From Planctomycetota bacterium (GTDB lineage Bacteria > Planctomycetota > UBA1135 > GCA-002686595), in NCBI GenBank assembly GCA_016709875.1, contig JADJLZ010000004.1, positions 62,001-126,000 of the forward strand: 64,000 bases of DNA. The letters are read 5' to 3'. How positions within the stretch are numbered: the first letter of the stretch is position 1; the number at the start of each line of letters is the position of its first letter. The position numbers and the translations under genes were made by a program. This document shows positions 30,705 through 38,210 of this stretch, piece after piece. The notes under the pieces are model-generated. The model was not told where the DNA came from. It ran no database searches and saw only the letters and a list, made by a program, of their open reading frames with translations.

Positions 30705-31139
30705 TCAGCCGCCGAGCGCCAGCGCCAGGGCCTTGGCCTGGCGCTGGGCCTGCTCTTTCATCGCGCGCCGCGAGAGCGGGGCGAGCAGCTTCATCACGAA
30801 GGAGCGCGGCTCGATCCGCATGCTGTGCTCGATGCGCGTGCCGCCGGGGATCGCGTCGAAACGGAAGCCGACCTCGATGCGGTAGAGCTTGTCGCCGAAG
30901 CCCAGCAGCAGGCGCCGCGGCGGATCGCGCTCGAGGATCTCGCCGTGCATCACGCCCGTGCGCTGGGCCTGCTTGTAGGTGTAGCTGAGGCCGCCGCCCT
31001 CGCGCGCGTCCGAGCTCTCGCGCTGCAGCGCGATGCACTGGTCGTTCCACTGCGGCGTATTGGCGAAGTCGTCGACGTAGGCGAAGCACTGCGCGGGCGT
31101 GCGCCGAACCTCGACGCGTTCCTGGAAATGGATGGCCAT
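30705..31139 (-). CDS. SRPBCC/polyketide cyclase-like lipid-binding protein
   Basis: 144 residues starting MAIHFQERVEVRRTPAQCFAYVDDFANTPQW, the usual opening of START/SRPBCC proteins: a first strand, a helix containing FAYVDDF, then NTPQWND. The motif GGTRIEHSMRIEP lies in the last strand and a long C-terminal helix follows. The fold binds hydrophobic ligands; enzymatic activity is not implied. It is convergent with the gene at 29463-30695, and 52 bp separate its start from the end of the Dps gene on the same strand. Confidence 0.82.
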   Translation of the reverse strand: MAIHFQERVEVRRTPAQCFAYVDDFANTPQWNDQCIALQRESSDAREGGGLSYTYKQAQRTGVMHGEILERDPPRRLLLGFGDKLYRIEVGFRFDAIPGGTRIEHSMRIEPRSFVMKLLAPLSRRAMKEQAQRQAKALALALGG

Positions 31140-31191
31140 GGCGGCAAAGCCTAGAGCGAGACCCCGAGGCCCGTCGAGGCTCGCCTGCCGC

Positions 31192-31692
31192 TCAGCTCTT
31201 CGCCTGCTGGTGTGCCTCGACGAACCAGAGCTGCTTTTCGACGGCCTCGGCCATCGCGGTCAGCTGGTCGGCCGTCGCCGGATCGCCGTACTCGTCGGCG
31301 AGCTCGATACCCTCGCGGATCTGGGTGCCGAAGGCGGCGAGCGCGTGCCCGAGCGCCTCGACGTGGTCGGATCCGTTCGAGATCGCCTCGGGGTAGGGCC
31401 GCAGCTTGGTGCCGGCGGAGACGCTCTGCAGCGTGCCGTGCGCGCTGCCGCCGAGCTGCACGATGCGTTCGGCGAGATCGTCGACGTTGCCGGTCGCCAT
31501 CGTCGCGACCTGGTCGAAGAGTTCGTGCAGCGCGATGAAGCTCGGGCCCTTCACGTTCCAGTGCGCCTGCTTGGACTGCAGCTGCAGGTCGATGGCCGTG
31601 GCGAGGCGCGAATTGAGCAGATCAACGAGCTTCTCGCGCGAGGCGAGCGGCAGCGGGTTCTTGGTCGGGTGCAGTCGGGTGGTGCTCTTCAT
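31192..31692 (-). CDS. dps: Dps-family DNA-binding ferritin-like protein
   Basis: 166 residues from the ATG at 31692 (another in-frame ATG at 31719 is possible). The Dps/ferritin helices are clear: LQSKQAHWNVKGPSFIALHELFDQV gives the His/Asp/Glu ferroxidase ligands, and ERIVQLGGSAHGTLQSV is the next helix. The family forms 12-mers that oxidise and store iron and shield DNA during oxidative or starvation stress. The basic N-terminal tail (KSTTRLHPTKN) may contact DNA. The gene stands alone. Confidence 0.92.
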   Translation of the reverse strand: MKSTTRLHPTKNPLPLASREKLVDLLNSRLATAIDLQLQSKQAHWNVKGPSFIALHELFDQVATMATGNVDDLAERIVQLGGSAHGTLQSVSAGTKLRPYPEAISNGSDHVEALGHALAAFGTQIREGIELADEYGDPATADQLTAMAEAVEKQLWFVEAHQQAKS

Positions 31693-31788
31693 GGTCGGGG
31701 CTCCGGGGTTGGGCGTCATGCGAGCAGGATAGCCGCGGCGCGCAGGCTTGCGCTCCCCAACAGTGGGCATGAGCGCGATCGAGAGTGC

Positions 31789-32274
31789 CTATGGCGAGCG
31801 CTGCTCGAGCAGGCACACGGCCTGCACGGCGATGCCCGTGCCGCCGGCGAGCGCGCCGAGGCCCTCGAGGCTCTTGCCCTTGAGGTTGACCTGCTGCGCT
31901 TCGATTCCGCAGATGCGCGCGATGCTCGCGCGCATGGCCGCGCGGTGCGGGGCGATGCGCGGGCCCTCGGTCGCGATCACGACGTCGAGGTTGCCGACCT
32001 CGAAGCCCGCACGCCGCACGCGGCGCAGGCACTCGGCCAGGAGCTTTGCGCTGTCGGCGTCCTTCCACTGCGCGTCCTGGTCGCTGAAGAGCGTGCCGAG
32101 GTCGTCGAGGCCGGCCGCGCCGAGCAGCGCGTCCGCGATCGCGTGCAGCACCGCGTCGCCGTCGGAGTGGCCCAGCGGGCCGCTCGGATGGGGGAGCACG
32201 ATCCCGCCCAGCTTGCAGGGCCGGCCCTCGACCAGGCGGTGCACGTCGAAGCCCATTCCAACGCGGATCTTCAT
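31789..32274 (-). CDS. ispF: 2-C-methyl-D-erythritol 2,4-cyclodiphosphate synthase
   Basis: 161 residues. The metal and substrate motif GFDVHRL, the signature GHSDGDAVLHAIADALLGAAGLDDLGTLF and the end EGLGALAGGTGIAVQAVCLL identify IspF, which makes MEcPP in the non-mevalonate isoprenoid pathway. The ATG overlaps the stop of ispD by 4 bp (ATGA), so IspD and IspF are translated in coupled fashion. Length is normal for the family. Confidence 0.96.
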   Translation of the reverse strand: MKIRVGMGFDVHRLVEGRPCKLGGIVLPHPSGPLGHSDGDAVLHAIADALLGAAGLDDLGTLFSDQDAQWKDADSAKLLAECLRRVRRAGFEVGNLDVVIATEGPRIAPHRAAMRASIARICGIEAQQVNLKGKSLEGLGALAGGTGIAVQAVCLLEQRSP

Positions 32275-33017
32275 GCGCCCTGCGCCTTCTCCGTGCGGCG
32301 CGCGCGCAGGATCGCCGCGGCGAGCTCGAGGTCCTCGTTCGTGGTCAGCTTGAAGTTGCCCGAATCGCCGCGCACGAGCGGCACGGGCCCGGCGTACTTC
32401 TCCCAGATCGCGCAGTCGTCGGTGGGGCGGAAGCCCTCCGCGCGCGCGCGGGCAAGCAGCTCCTGAAAGCTCGTGCGGCGGAAGACCTGCGGCGTCTGCG
32501 CGCACCACAGCACGCTGCGGTCGAGCGTGCTCTCGGAGTGCAGACCGTCCGAGGAGGTCTTGATCGTGTCGGTGACCGGCACTGCAACGAGCGCCGAGCC
32601 GTGCTCGAGGGCGACTTCGAGCGCGCGCTCGATGGTCGCAGGCCGCACGAGCGGCCGTGCGACGTCATGGATGGCGACCAGCACGCTCTGCGCGCTCGCC
32701 GCAGCGACCCCGGCCGCGACCGAATCCGAGCGCATCTCGCCGCCGGGGACGATCTGGGACACTTTGGCGAGGACCGGCGAGCTCGCCGCCAGGCGGCCCA
32801 GACGCGGCAGGTCCTCGCGGTGGCCGACGATCACGATTTCGTGGATGGCCTCGACGCGCGCGAAGGCGGCGCAGGTGTGCTCGAGCACGGTCTGGCCCTC
32901 GAGCAGGACGAAGGGCTTGCGCGAGGGCAGCCCGGACTCGTCCCGGGCCTGCAGGCGCTGGGACGCGCCGGCGGCGACCAGGATGGCCGTGCTGCGCGGG
33001 AGGGAAGGAGGCGGCAT
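32271..33017 (-). CDS. ispD: 2-C-methyl-D-erythritol 4-phosphate cytidylyltransferase
   Basis: 248 residues starting at the ATG at 33017. The nucleotide-binding opening AILVAAGASQRLQ, the VAIHDVARPLV block and the VPVTDTIK and QTPQVFR motifs identify IspD, which forms CDP-ME from MEP and CTP. It overlaps ispF by 4 bp. It is divergent from ruvC with only 64 bp between the starts, so the two promoters must overlap or lie within the coding ends. Confidence 0.95.
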   Translation of the reverse strand: MPPPSLPRSTAILVAAGASQRLQARDESGLPSRKPFVLLEGQTVLEHTCAAFARVEAIHEIVIVGHREDLPRLGRLAASSPVLAKVSQIVPGGEMRSDSVAAGVAAASAQSVLVAIHDVARPLVRPATIERALEVALEHGSALVAVPVTDTIKTSSDGLHSESTLDRSVLWCAQTPQVFRRTSFQELLARARAEGFRPTDDCAIWEKYAGPVPLVRGDSGNFKLTTNEDLELAAAILRARRTEKAQGA

Positions 33018-33081
33018 ATCGCGTGGATCCCCGACGCGCGCCAGCGTAGGGTGGGGCGCGTCGAAGCTCCAGGAGTAGCCT

Positions 33082-33642
33082 CTGCGTACCGACGAGGATC
33101 GCCCGAACCCCGCACCGACGACGCGCCCCCGGCACGACTGCCGCTGGCCGATCGTTCTGGGCATCGATCCGGGCACGCGCGTGGTCGGCTACGGCGCGAT
33201 CGTCGCGCGCGAGAGCGGACCGCGGCTCTTCGGAGCGGGCGTGCTGCGTCCGCCGCCCAAGCTCGCCGTGCCCGAGCGCCTGGGCGCGATCCTGCGCGAG
33301 TTCGAGACACTGCTGGCCGAGGTGCGGCCGGACGTCGTCGTGGTCGAGCAGGCCTTCGCCTCGCGCAACGTGCAGTCGGCGCTGCGCATCGGCGAGGGCC
33401 GCGGGGTGATCCTCGCCGCGGCCGCGCGCTTTGGCAGCGCGATCGTGCAGTTCCCGCCCGCGGTGGCGAAAAAGGCGCTGGTCGGCAACGGTGCTGCCGA
33501 CAAGACGCAGGTCGCGGCGATGGTCGCGGCCGCGCTGGGCCTCACCGAGGTGCCCGAGCCGCTCGATGCGACCGACGCGCTGGCCCTGGCGCTGGCGCAC
33601 GTATTGCGAGCTCCGGCGCGCGCGCTTCCCAGGCTAGGATGA
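33082..33642 (+). CDS. ruvC: Crossover junction endodeoxyribonuclease RuvC, apparent CTG start
   Basis: RuvC resolves Holliday junctions. The conserved opening VLGIDPGTRVVGYG holds the first catalytic Asp, VVVEQAFASRNVQSALRIGEGRGV the Glu region, and DATDALALALAH the final Asp. The first ATG/GTG/TTG in frame is the GTG at 33181, which would remove the first catalytic Asp. Upstream the frame is open back to a TAG at 33076. The best start is a CTG at 33082, six bases after a perfect AGGAG (33071..33075), giving 186 residues. The stop overlaps the next ATG (ATGA). Confidence 0.88.
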   Translation: MRTDEDRPNPAPTTRPRHDCRWPIVLGIDPGTRVVGYGAIVARESGPRLFGAGVLRPPPKLAVPERLGAILREFETLLAEVRPDVVVVEQAFASRNVQSALRIGEGRGVILAAAARFGSAIVQFPPAVAKKALVGNGAADKTQVAAMVAAALGLTEVPEPLDATDALALALAHVLRAPARALPRLG

Positions 33643-34496
33643 GGGCCGGCATGTCGTCCCACGAAGGAGCCCTCGCGAGCGGTTCGGAGCCCGAGCTTCT
33701 GCGCGCGCTCGAGCTGCACCTGCCCGGGCTCGAGTTCCTCGACCGTGAGCTCGAGATCCAGTGCTCGGGCGAGATGCTGCACGCGGCGCTGCTCGTCGGC
33801 CGCACCGGGGACGGAAGCCTCGTGCTGCTCGACGAGCTGCGCGGTCCGCCGGAGCGCTGCGCCTTGCGCGCGCTCGAGCTCCTGGCCATCGCACGCGAGC
33901 ACGCGGGCGAGTTGCAGCAGCGCTTCGGATGCGCGCGCGGACCGCAGCTCGTGCTCTTCGTCGGCGAGCACGCGCGCGAACTCGCGGGGCTGCTCGCGCC
34001 GCTCCTCGGCCACGGCCTGCTGCTCTTCTCGTCCACGCGCCTGCGCACGCGCGCGGGAACGCGCTTCTCGATCGCACCGCTCGCCGACGCATCCGCTCCG
34101 CAGGCACTCCCGACGCGCGAGGACTTCCTCGCGACGCTCGACGCGGGCGCGCGCGCGCTGCTCGACGTGTTGTGGGAACGGCTCGCGGCGCCCGCGCTCG
34201 GCGCGCACGCGGAGATCGGCCAGGCCGGCGTGCGCTGGAGCGACGCGCGCGGCGCGCTGTGCAGCCTCGCGCGCGGCGAGCAGGGTCTCGTCGGGCGCAT
34301 CAGCGGACTCGAGGAGGGGATCGAGCTCGGAAACGAGGCCGAAGTTCGCGGATTTCTGGATGCGGTGGTCGCGCTGCACCTCGAGCGCCTGGTGGGCGAA
34401 TTGGAAGCTCCTGCCGAGGCCTCGACCCAGGCCGCTTTCGACCCGCGTGAGCCCGTGCTCTCCGCGGCCGAAATCGCGGCTTTCCAGCAGGTCTAG
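33639..34496 (+). CDS. Unknown 285-residue protein downstream of ruvC
   Basis: No family recognised. Start ATG at 33639 overlaps the ruvC stop (ATGA); an ATG at 33651 is the alternative. The protein is acidic and helical, Glu/Leu/Ala rich. The segment ELEIQCSGEMLHAALLVGR then LVLLDEL suggests a beta-strand core. It ends VLSAAEIAAFQQV. No signal or membrane segment is visible. Tight coupling to ruvC suggests co-expression, but a role in recombination is only a guess. Confidence 0.6.
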   Translation: MRAGMSSHEGALASGSEPELLRALELHLPGLEFLDRELEIQCSGEMLHAALLVGRTGDGSLVLLDELRGPPERCALRALELLAIAREHAGELQQRFGCARGPQLVLFVGEHARELAGLLAPLLGHGLLLFSSTRLRTRAGTRFSIAPLADASAPQALPTREDFLATLDAGARALLDVLWERLAAPALGAHAEIGQAGVRWSDARGALCSLARGEQGLVGRISGLEEGIELGNEAEVRGFLDAVVALHLERLVGELEAPAEASTQAAFDPREPVLSAAEIAAFQQV

Positions 34497-34650
34497 CCGG
34501 CGCGTTCGCGCGCGCGCGCGGCGGCCTGCCTCTTGCGAAACCCGAATTCACGGGTGCAGGTTATCCCTCGCCGGCGGGTTGCTACCCGCGCGGGCAGAGG
34601 GCGCCGGGTCGCGTTCGCGCGGCGCGCCGCCGATCTTTCGCACCCTTCGC

Positions 34651-35565
34651 ATGAACTGGGAACAGGCCCGAGAGCTGCTCTTCTTTCAGCGCCGGCGCAC
34701 CCCTTCGGGGCTTCTCGCGCCCGCGCCGCACCGCGACGTCGATGAACTCGCCGCGGTCCGTGCTTCGTCGCTGTGCATCGCGAGCGGCAAGGGCGGCACG
34801 GGCAAGTCGGTCGTGACGGCCTCGCTCGGCGCGCTGCTCGCGCGCAAGGGCCGCACCCTGATCGTCGACGCCGACATGGGCGTCGGCAACGCGCACATCC
34901 TGCAGAACGTCTCGCCCGAGCACTCCTTCGTGGACGTGGTCGAGGGCCGGCTGGGCGTGCGCGAGGTGCTCACCCACGCGCGTGCGGAGCTCGATCTGGT
35001 CGCGGCCGGCTCCGGCGTCTCGCGCATGGCCGGGCTCTCGAACTTCGAGCTGCACCTGATCGCCTGCGGGATCGAGAGCCTCGAGAGCGGCTACCGGCAC
35101 GTGCTGGTGGATTCCGCCGCGGGCATCTCGACGCAGACGGTCTCCTTCGCGGCGGCGAGCGACGTGGTGCTGATCGTCACGACGCCCGACGTCACCGCGC
35201 TGACCGACGCCTACGCCTTCCTCAAGGTCTTCACGCAGCGCCGTGCCGACTGCGTACCGCTCTTCGTCGTCAATCGCGCCACGAGCGAGGAGGAGGCGCT
35301 CTCGGTGGCCGAGCGCTTCCGTGGCGTGTCGCACAAGTTCCTCGGCCGCGAACCGCGCAGCATCGGCTGGATCCCCGACGACCGCGAGGTCGTGCACAGC
35401 GTCTCCGAGCGGCAGCCGGTCGTGCTCGCGCATCCTGGTTCACCCGCGGCGCAGGCGCTCGAGCGCATCGCAGCGGCGCTGGTGCAGGAGTTCACCGCCG
35501 CGCAGGCGCGCGGCCTCGGTCGCCAGCTGCTGCGCACGGTCGGTTACACGCCGAAAATCGCCTGA
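34651..35565 (+). CDS. FlhG/MinD-like P-loop ATPase
   Basis: 304 residues. A short N-terminal extension (MNWEQARELLFFQRR) precedes a deviant Walker A, ASGKGGTGKS, then DADMGVGNAHILQNV and HVLVDSAAG as Walker B. These define the MinD/ParA family, and the N-terminal tail plus the GNAHILQNVSPEHSF region fits the FlhG/YlxH branch. FlhG proteins regulate flagellar number and FlhF GTPase. No flhF or other flagellar gene is seen in the window, so a role in positioning another complex is also possible. Confidence 0.82.
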   Translation: MNWEQARELLFFQRRRTPSGLLAPAPHRDVDELAAVRASSLCIASGKGGTGKSVVTASLGALLARKGRTLIVDADMGVGNAHILQNVSPEHSFVDVVEGRLGVREVLTHARAELDLVAAGSGVSRMAGLSNFELHLIACGIESLESGYRHVLVDSAAGISTQTVSFAAASDVVLIVTTPDVTALTDAYAFLKVFTQRRADCVPLFVVNRATSEEEALSVAERFRGVSHKFLGREPRSIGWIPDDREVVHSVSERQPVVLAHPGSPAAQALERIAAALVQEFTAAQARGLGRQLLRTVGYTPKIA

Positions 35566-35572
35566 GCCGGCG

Positions 35573-35596
35573 CAACCTCGGGCGCTCCCGAGCGTC
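35573..35596 (+). promoter_or_regulatory. Putative ECF sigma promoter (CAAC-N16-CGTC)
   Basis: CAAC at 35573..35576 and CGTC at 35593..35596 are 16 bp apart, matching the general ECF sigma -35/-10 pattern (AAC and CGTC cores). The same pair with identical spacing and flanking text (GCGCAACCT, CCGAGCGTCTTC) is found upstream of the transposase at 54969..54992. The ComEA-like gene begins 22 bp further on. Confidence 0.5.
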
Positions 35597-35618
35597 TTCG
35601 TGGTGGAGGAACCGCCAC

Positions 35619-35984
35619 ATGGACGAACCCGCACCCGCGAGCGCAAACACTCCCGCATGGCTGCTCGTGCTCGCCGGGGCGCTGTTCGCGACTGCGCTGC
35701 TCGAGCAATTCCCGCGCAACCCGAGCGAGGCCGAGTTGCGCGCGCGCGTCCCCGAAGGATTCCTCGAGGAGCGCCTGCCCGACCCCGCGCACGCCTCGCC
35801 GCGCGAGCTGCGCGCGCTGCCGGGCATCGGCGAGACGCGCGCGCTCGCGATCGCGCGCTCACGCCACGCCGAGGGGCCTTTCAGAGAGCTCGGCGAACTC
35901 GAGCGCATCCACGGCATCGGCCCGGCGACCGTCGAGCGCGTGCGCTCGGTGCTCGAGGCACCCGGGGTCGAGCGCGAGCACTAG
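35619..35984 (+). CDS. ComEA-like helix-hairpin-helix protein
   Basis: 121 residues. One N-terminal membrane anchor (WLLVLAGALFATALL) is followed by a short linker and two helix-hairpin-helix motifs: ELRALPGIGETRALAIARSR and ELERIHGIGPATVERVRS. The layout is that of ComEA, the periplasmic DNA receptor for competence, and of related small DNA-binding proteins. A GGAGG lies 9 bases before the ATG. The C-terminus overlaps by 4 bp the end of the convergent CAP-domain gene. No other competence gene is in the window. Confidence 0.82.
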   Translation: MDEPAPASANTPAWLLVLAGALFATALLEQFPRNPSEAELRARVPEGFLEERLPDPAHASPRELRALPGIGETRALAIARSRHAEGPFRELGELERIHGIGPATVERVRSVLEAPGVEREH

Positions 35985-38191
35985 CCGCCCGTGCGGAAGC
36001 TCCACTCGAACTTCCGGCCGCTCTGGTACCACTCCGCGCTCACCGTGTACCCGGTGTTCGACTTGAGCGAGCCCTTGGGGATCAGGCACCAGGTGTTCTG
36101 CGGCACGAGCTTGGGATTGGTCGGCTTGCTCGGACTCGAGAACCAGCACGGCACCTCGGTCTTGCCCTCGAAGAGGTGCAGCGTGATCTCCGGCGCGGGC
36201 TCGTCGCGGCTGGTGAGACCCAACTGCAGCGTGACCGGGTAGCCGAAGTCCTGGTCCTCCTCCTCGGGCACCGGGTTGGGGTGCTCGTGCCCCAGGAAGT
36301 GCGGCGGCACGTTGCTCATGCCGTCGTAGGGGAAGACGACCATCCAGTCGCTCTCGGGCGGCGTCACGAAGGAGCTGACGTCGAGCACCGCCATCTTGCC
36401 CGCGCTGCCCCAGGCGACGCGCCGCAGCTCGGGCGTGATCATCGGCAGGCGGTGGTAGAAGGTCCCGATCCAGCCGTCGACGGCGGATTCGGGATCGGCG
36501 TCGCCGCTCATCACGTTGGCGTGATTGCCGGCCCAGTGGCCCTCGGGCGTGTAGCCGGGCTTGTCGCGGTACTCCTCGTGCGCGTCGGGCCACTTGTCCG
36601 CCTGCTCGGGGTTCTGCGCCAGGTACTCCGCGTGCTTCTGCGCGCCCTCGCAGATCTCGCGCTCGAGCTTCAGCTCGGCGACGTCCTTCACGCGTCCGGC
36701 GAACGTGTGCTTGCGGATCTCGTTCAGGTGCGCGAGCGCCGCCTGCGCGTCGGGGGAGAAGCCCTTGTCGGTCTGCTTGTCGATCACCTGCGCGAGGCCG
36801 CCGTCGCGCTGCACGATCCACTCGCGCCAGTGCGCCTCGAACTCGGTCACGGGCATGCCCAGCGCCTTGTTCATGACCGCGTAGGTCTTCTCGCCGTCCT
36901 GGCCGCCGAAGAGCTTCAGGAACACCCCGTGAAAGACGCCGAGCTCCTGCATGTACTCGACCACCGTCGTCGCCTTGAGCAGGTCCTCGCCGGTGACCTT
37001 GCCGATCTCGTCGACGAAGGAGTTCTCCCAGCGCGGGTCCTCGTTGCGCGCGGCGAGGAACGCGACCCACGAGCGACAGCCGAGGATGCCGGCCTTCGCG
37101 AGCTCGAGCTTCTCCGCGCGCAGTGCGCGGTCGGCGGGGTTGTCGACGTGCGTCTCGACGCGCAGCTCGCCAGTCTCCTTGTTCTTCCAGGCGAACTGCG
37201 GCATCGACACACCGAGCAGCGCCAACGAGACCCAGTTCAAGTGTCCGGCGCGCACGCTGGCCGTGTGCGGGCCGCGCAGCGAGGAGCTGATGTCGCAGAA
37301 GATCGTCGATTCGAGCCCGGACTCGAAGGCGCCTTGCACGTAGATGCGCTGGCGGTTGTCGGTGAAGCCGCCGAGCTCGCGGTACTGCTCGGCCTGCTGG
37401 GGAGTGATCTCGTCCGCGGCCTGCGCGAGCTCGATCGCCGTCCTGTACTTGCCGAGCTGGTCCACGAGGTAGAACGCGATGCCGTTCATCGCGGCGGGCT
37501 TGCGCGGCGGCGCGAGCGGCTTGTCGCGCAGCCACAGTGAGAGCGCCTCGGCGCGCAGCACCTCGACCAGCACGCGCTTGGTGCGCTCCTCGGAGAGGCA
37601 GGACTGCAGCGTCCAGCCGCCGTAGCGCGCGAAGGAGCCGGGAGCGCCGTTGAGCTTCACCAGCAGCTCGTCGTCGCTCGGTCCGCTCTCGACCACCGGT
37701 TCGAGATCACCCGCCTTGCGCACCGCCTCGAGGATCTCGCCGCGGCGCTTGCGCGTCTTCGACTCCTCGGGCGAGACCCACTCCGAGCCCGCCTTGACGT
37801 CGCCCAGGAGTGTGTGCGCCTCTTCGACGCTGTCGTCCAGGCGCACGAGCAGGCGCGCGAGGCGCTGCTGCTCCTCGGCCGGCAGCTTGTCGATGCCCGT
37901 CGCCAGCTGGCGTGCGACCTGCTGCAGGCGCTTGCTCGCGTCGGGTAGCGCGTCCACGACGCGCCGCGCCTTTTCCAGCTCGGAGGTACAGGCCGCCTTG
38001 AGCTTCCCGAGCTGCGGCTTCTGCATCCCGAGCTGGTCGAGGATCTCGAACAGCTCCTTGCACTCGCGCTCGCGCCCGCCCTTGGCGAGCTGGTGCGCGA
38101 CGTTGTCGAACTGCGTCAGCGCTGCCTTGGGTATCTCCGCGGGCGGCGTGAAGCCGATCAGCAGCGCGGCGAATGCGTGTGCGAGCAGCAT
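35981..38191 (-). CDS. Secreted CAP-domain protein with gluzincin-like N-terminus (tandem paralog 3)
   Basis: 736 residues with an N-terminal signal (MLLAHAFAALLIGFTP). Residues ~20-170 are helical and charged. A central region ending FEAHWREWI resembles DUF1570/gluzincin proteins, but no HExxH is present. Residues ~475-600 are CAP-like (HLNEIRKHTF, WPDAHEEYRDKPGYTPEGHWAGNHANV, GTFYHRLPMITPEL). The last ~130 residues form a beta-domain (YPVTLQLG, CWFSSPSKPTNP, YTVSAEWYQSGRKFEWSF). CAP proteins bind small molecules or act on the envelope; the role here is unknown. Two paralogs follow upstream on the same strand. Confidence 0.75.
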   Translation of the reverse strand: MLLAHAFAALLIGFTPPAEIPKAALTQFDNVAHQLAKGGRERECKELFEILDQLGMQKPQLGKLKAACTSELEKARRVVDALPDASKRLQQVARQLATGIDKLPAEEQQRLARLLVRLDDSVEEAHTLLGDVKAGSEWVSPEESKTRKRRGEILEAVRKAGDLEPVVESGPSDDELLVKLNGAPGSFARYGGWTLQSCLSEERTKRVLVEVLRAEALSLWLRDKPLAPPRKPAAMNGIAFYLVDQLGKYRTAIELAQAADEITPQQAEQYRELGGFTDNRQRIYVQGAFESGLESTIFCDISSSLRGPHTASVRAGHLNWVSLALLGVSMPQFAWKNKETGELRVETHVDNPADRALRAEKLELAKAGILGCRSWVAFLAARNEDPRWENSFVDEIGKVTGEDLLKATTVVEYMQELGVFHGVFLKLFGGQDGEKTYAVMNKALGMPVTEFEAHWREWIVQRDGGLAQVIDKQTDKGFSPDAQAALAHLNEIRKHTFAGRVKDVAELKLEREICEGAQKHAEYLAQNPEQADKWPDAHEEYRDKPGYTPEGHWAGNHANVMSGDADPESAVDGWIGTFYHRLPMITPELRRVAWGSAGKMAVLDVSSFVTPPESDWMVVFPYDGMSNVPPHFLGHEHPNPVPEEEDQDFGYPVTLQLGLTSRDEPAPEITLHLFEGKTEVPCWFSSPSKPTNPKLVPQNTWCLIPKGSLKSNTGYTVSAEWYQSGRKFEWSFRTGG

Positions 38192-38210
38192 CGTGCGCGG
38201 GAGCGGCGGC

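Noticed and set aside
34651..35984. Flagellar or competence gene cluster
   Set aside because: Only a FlhG-like ATPase and a ComEA-like protein are present; no flhF, fli, comEC or pilus genes accompany them.
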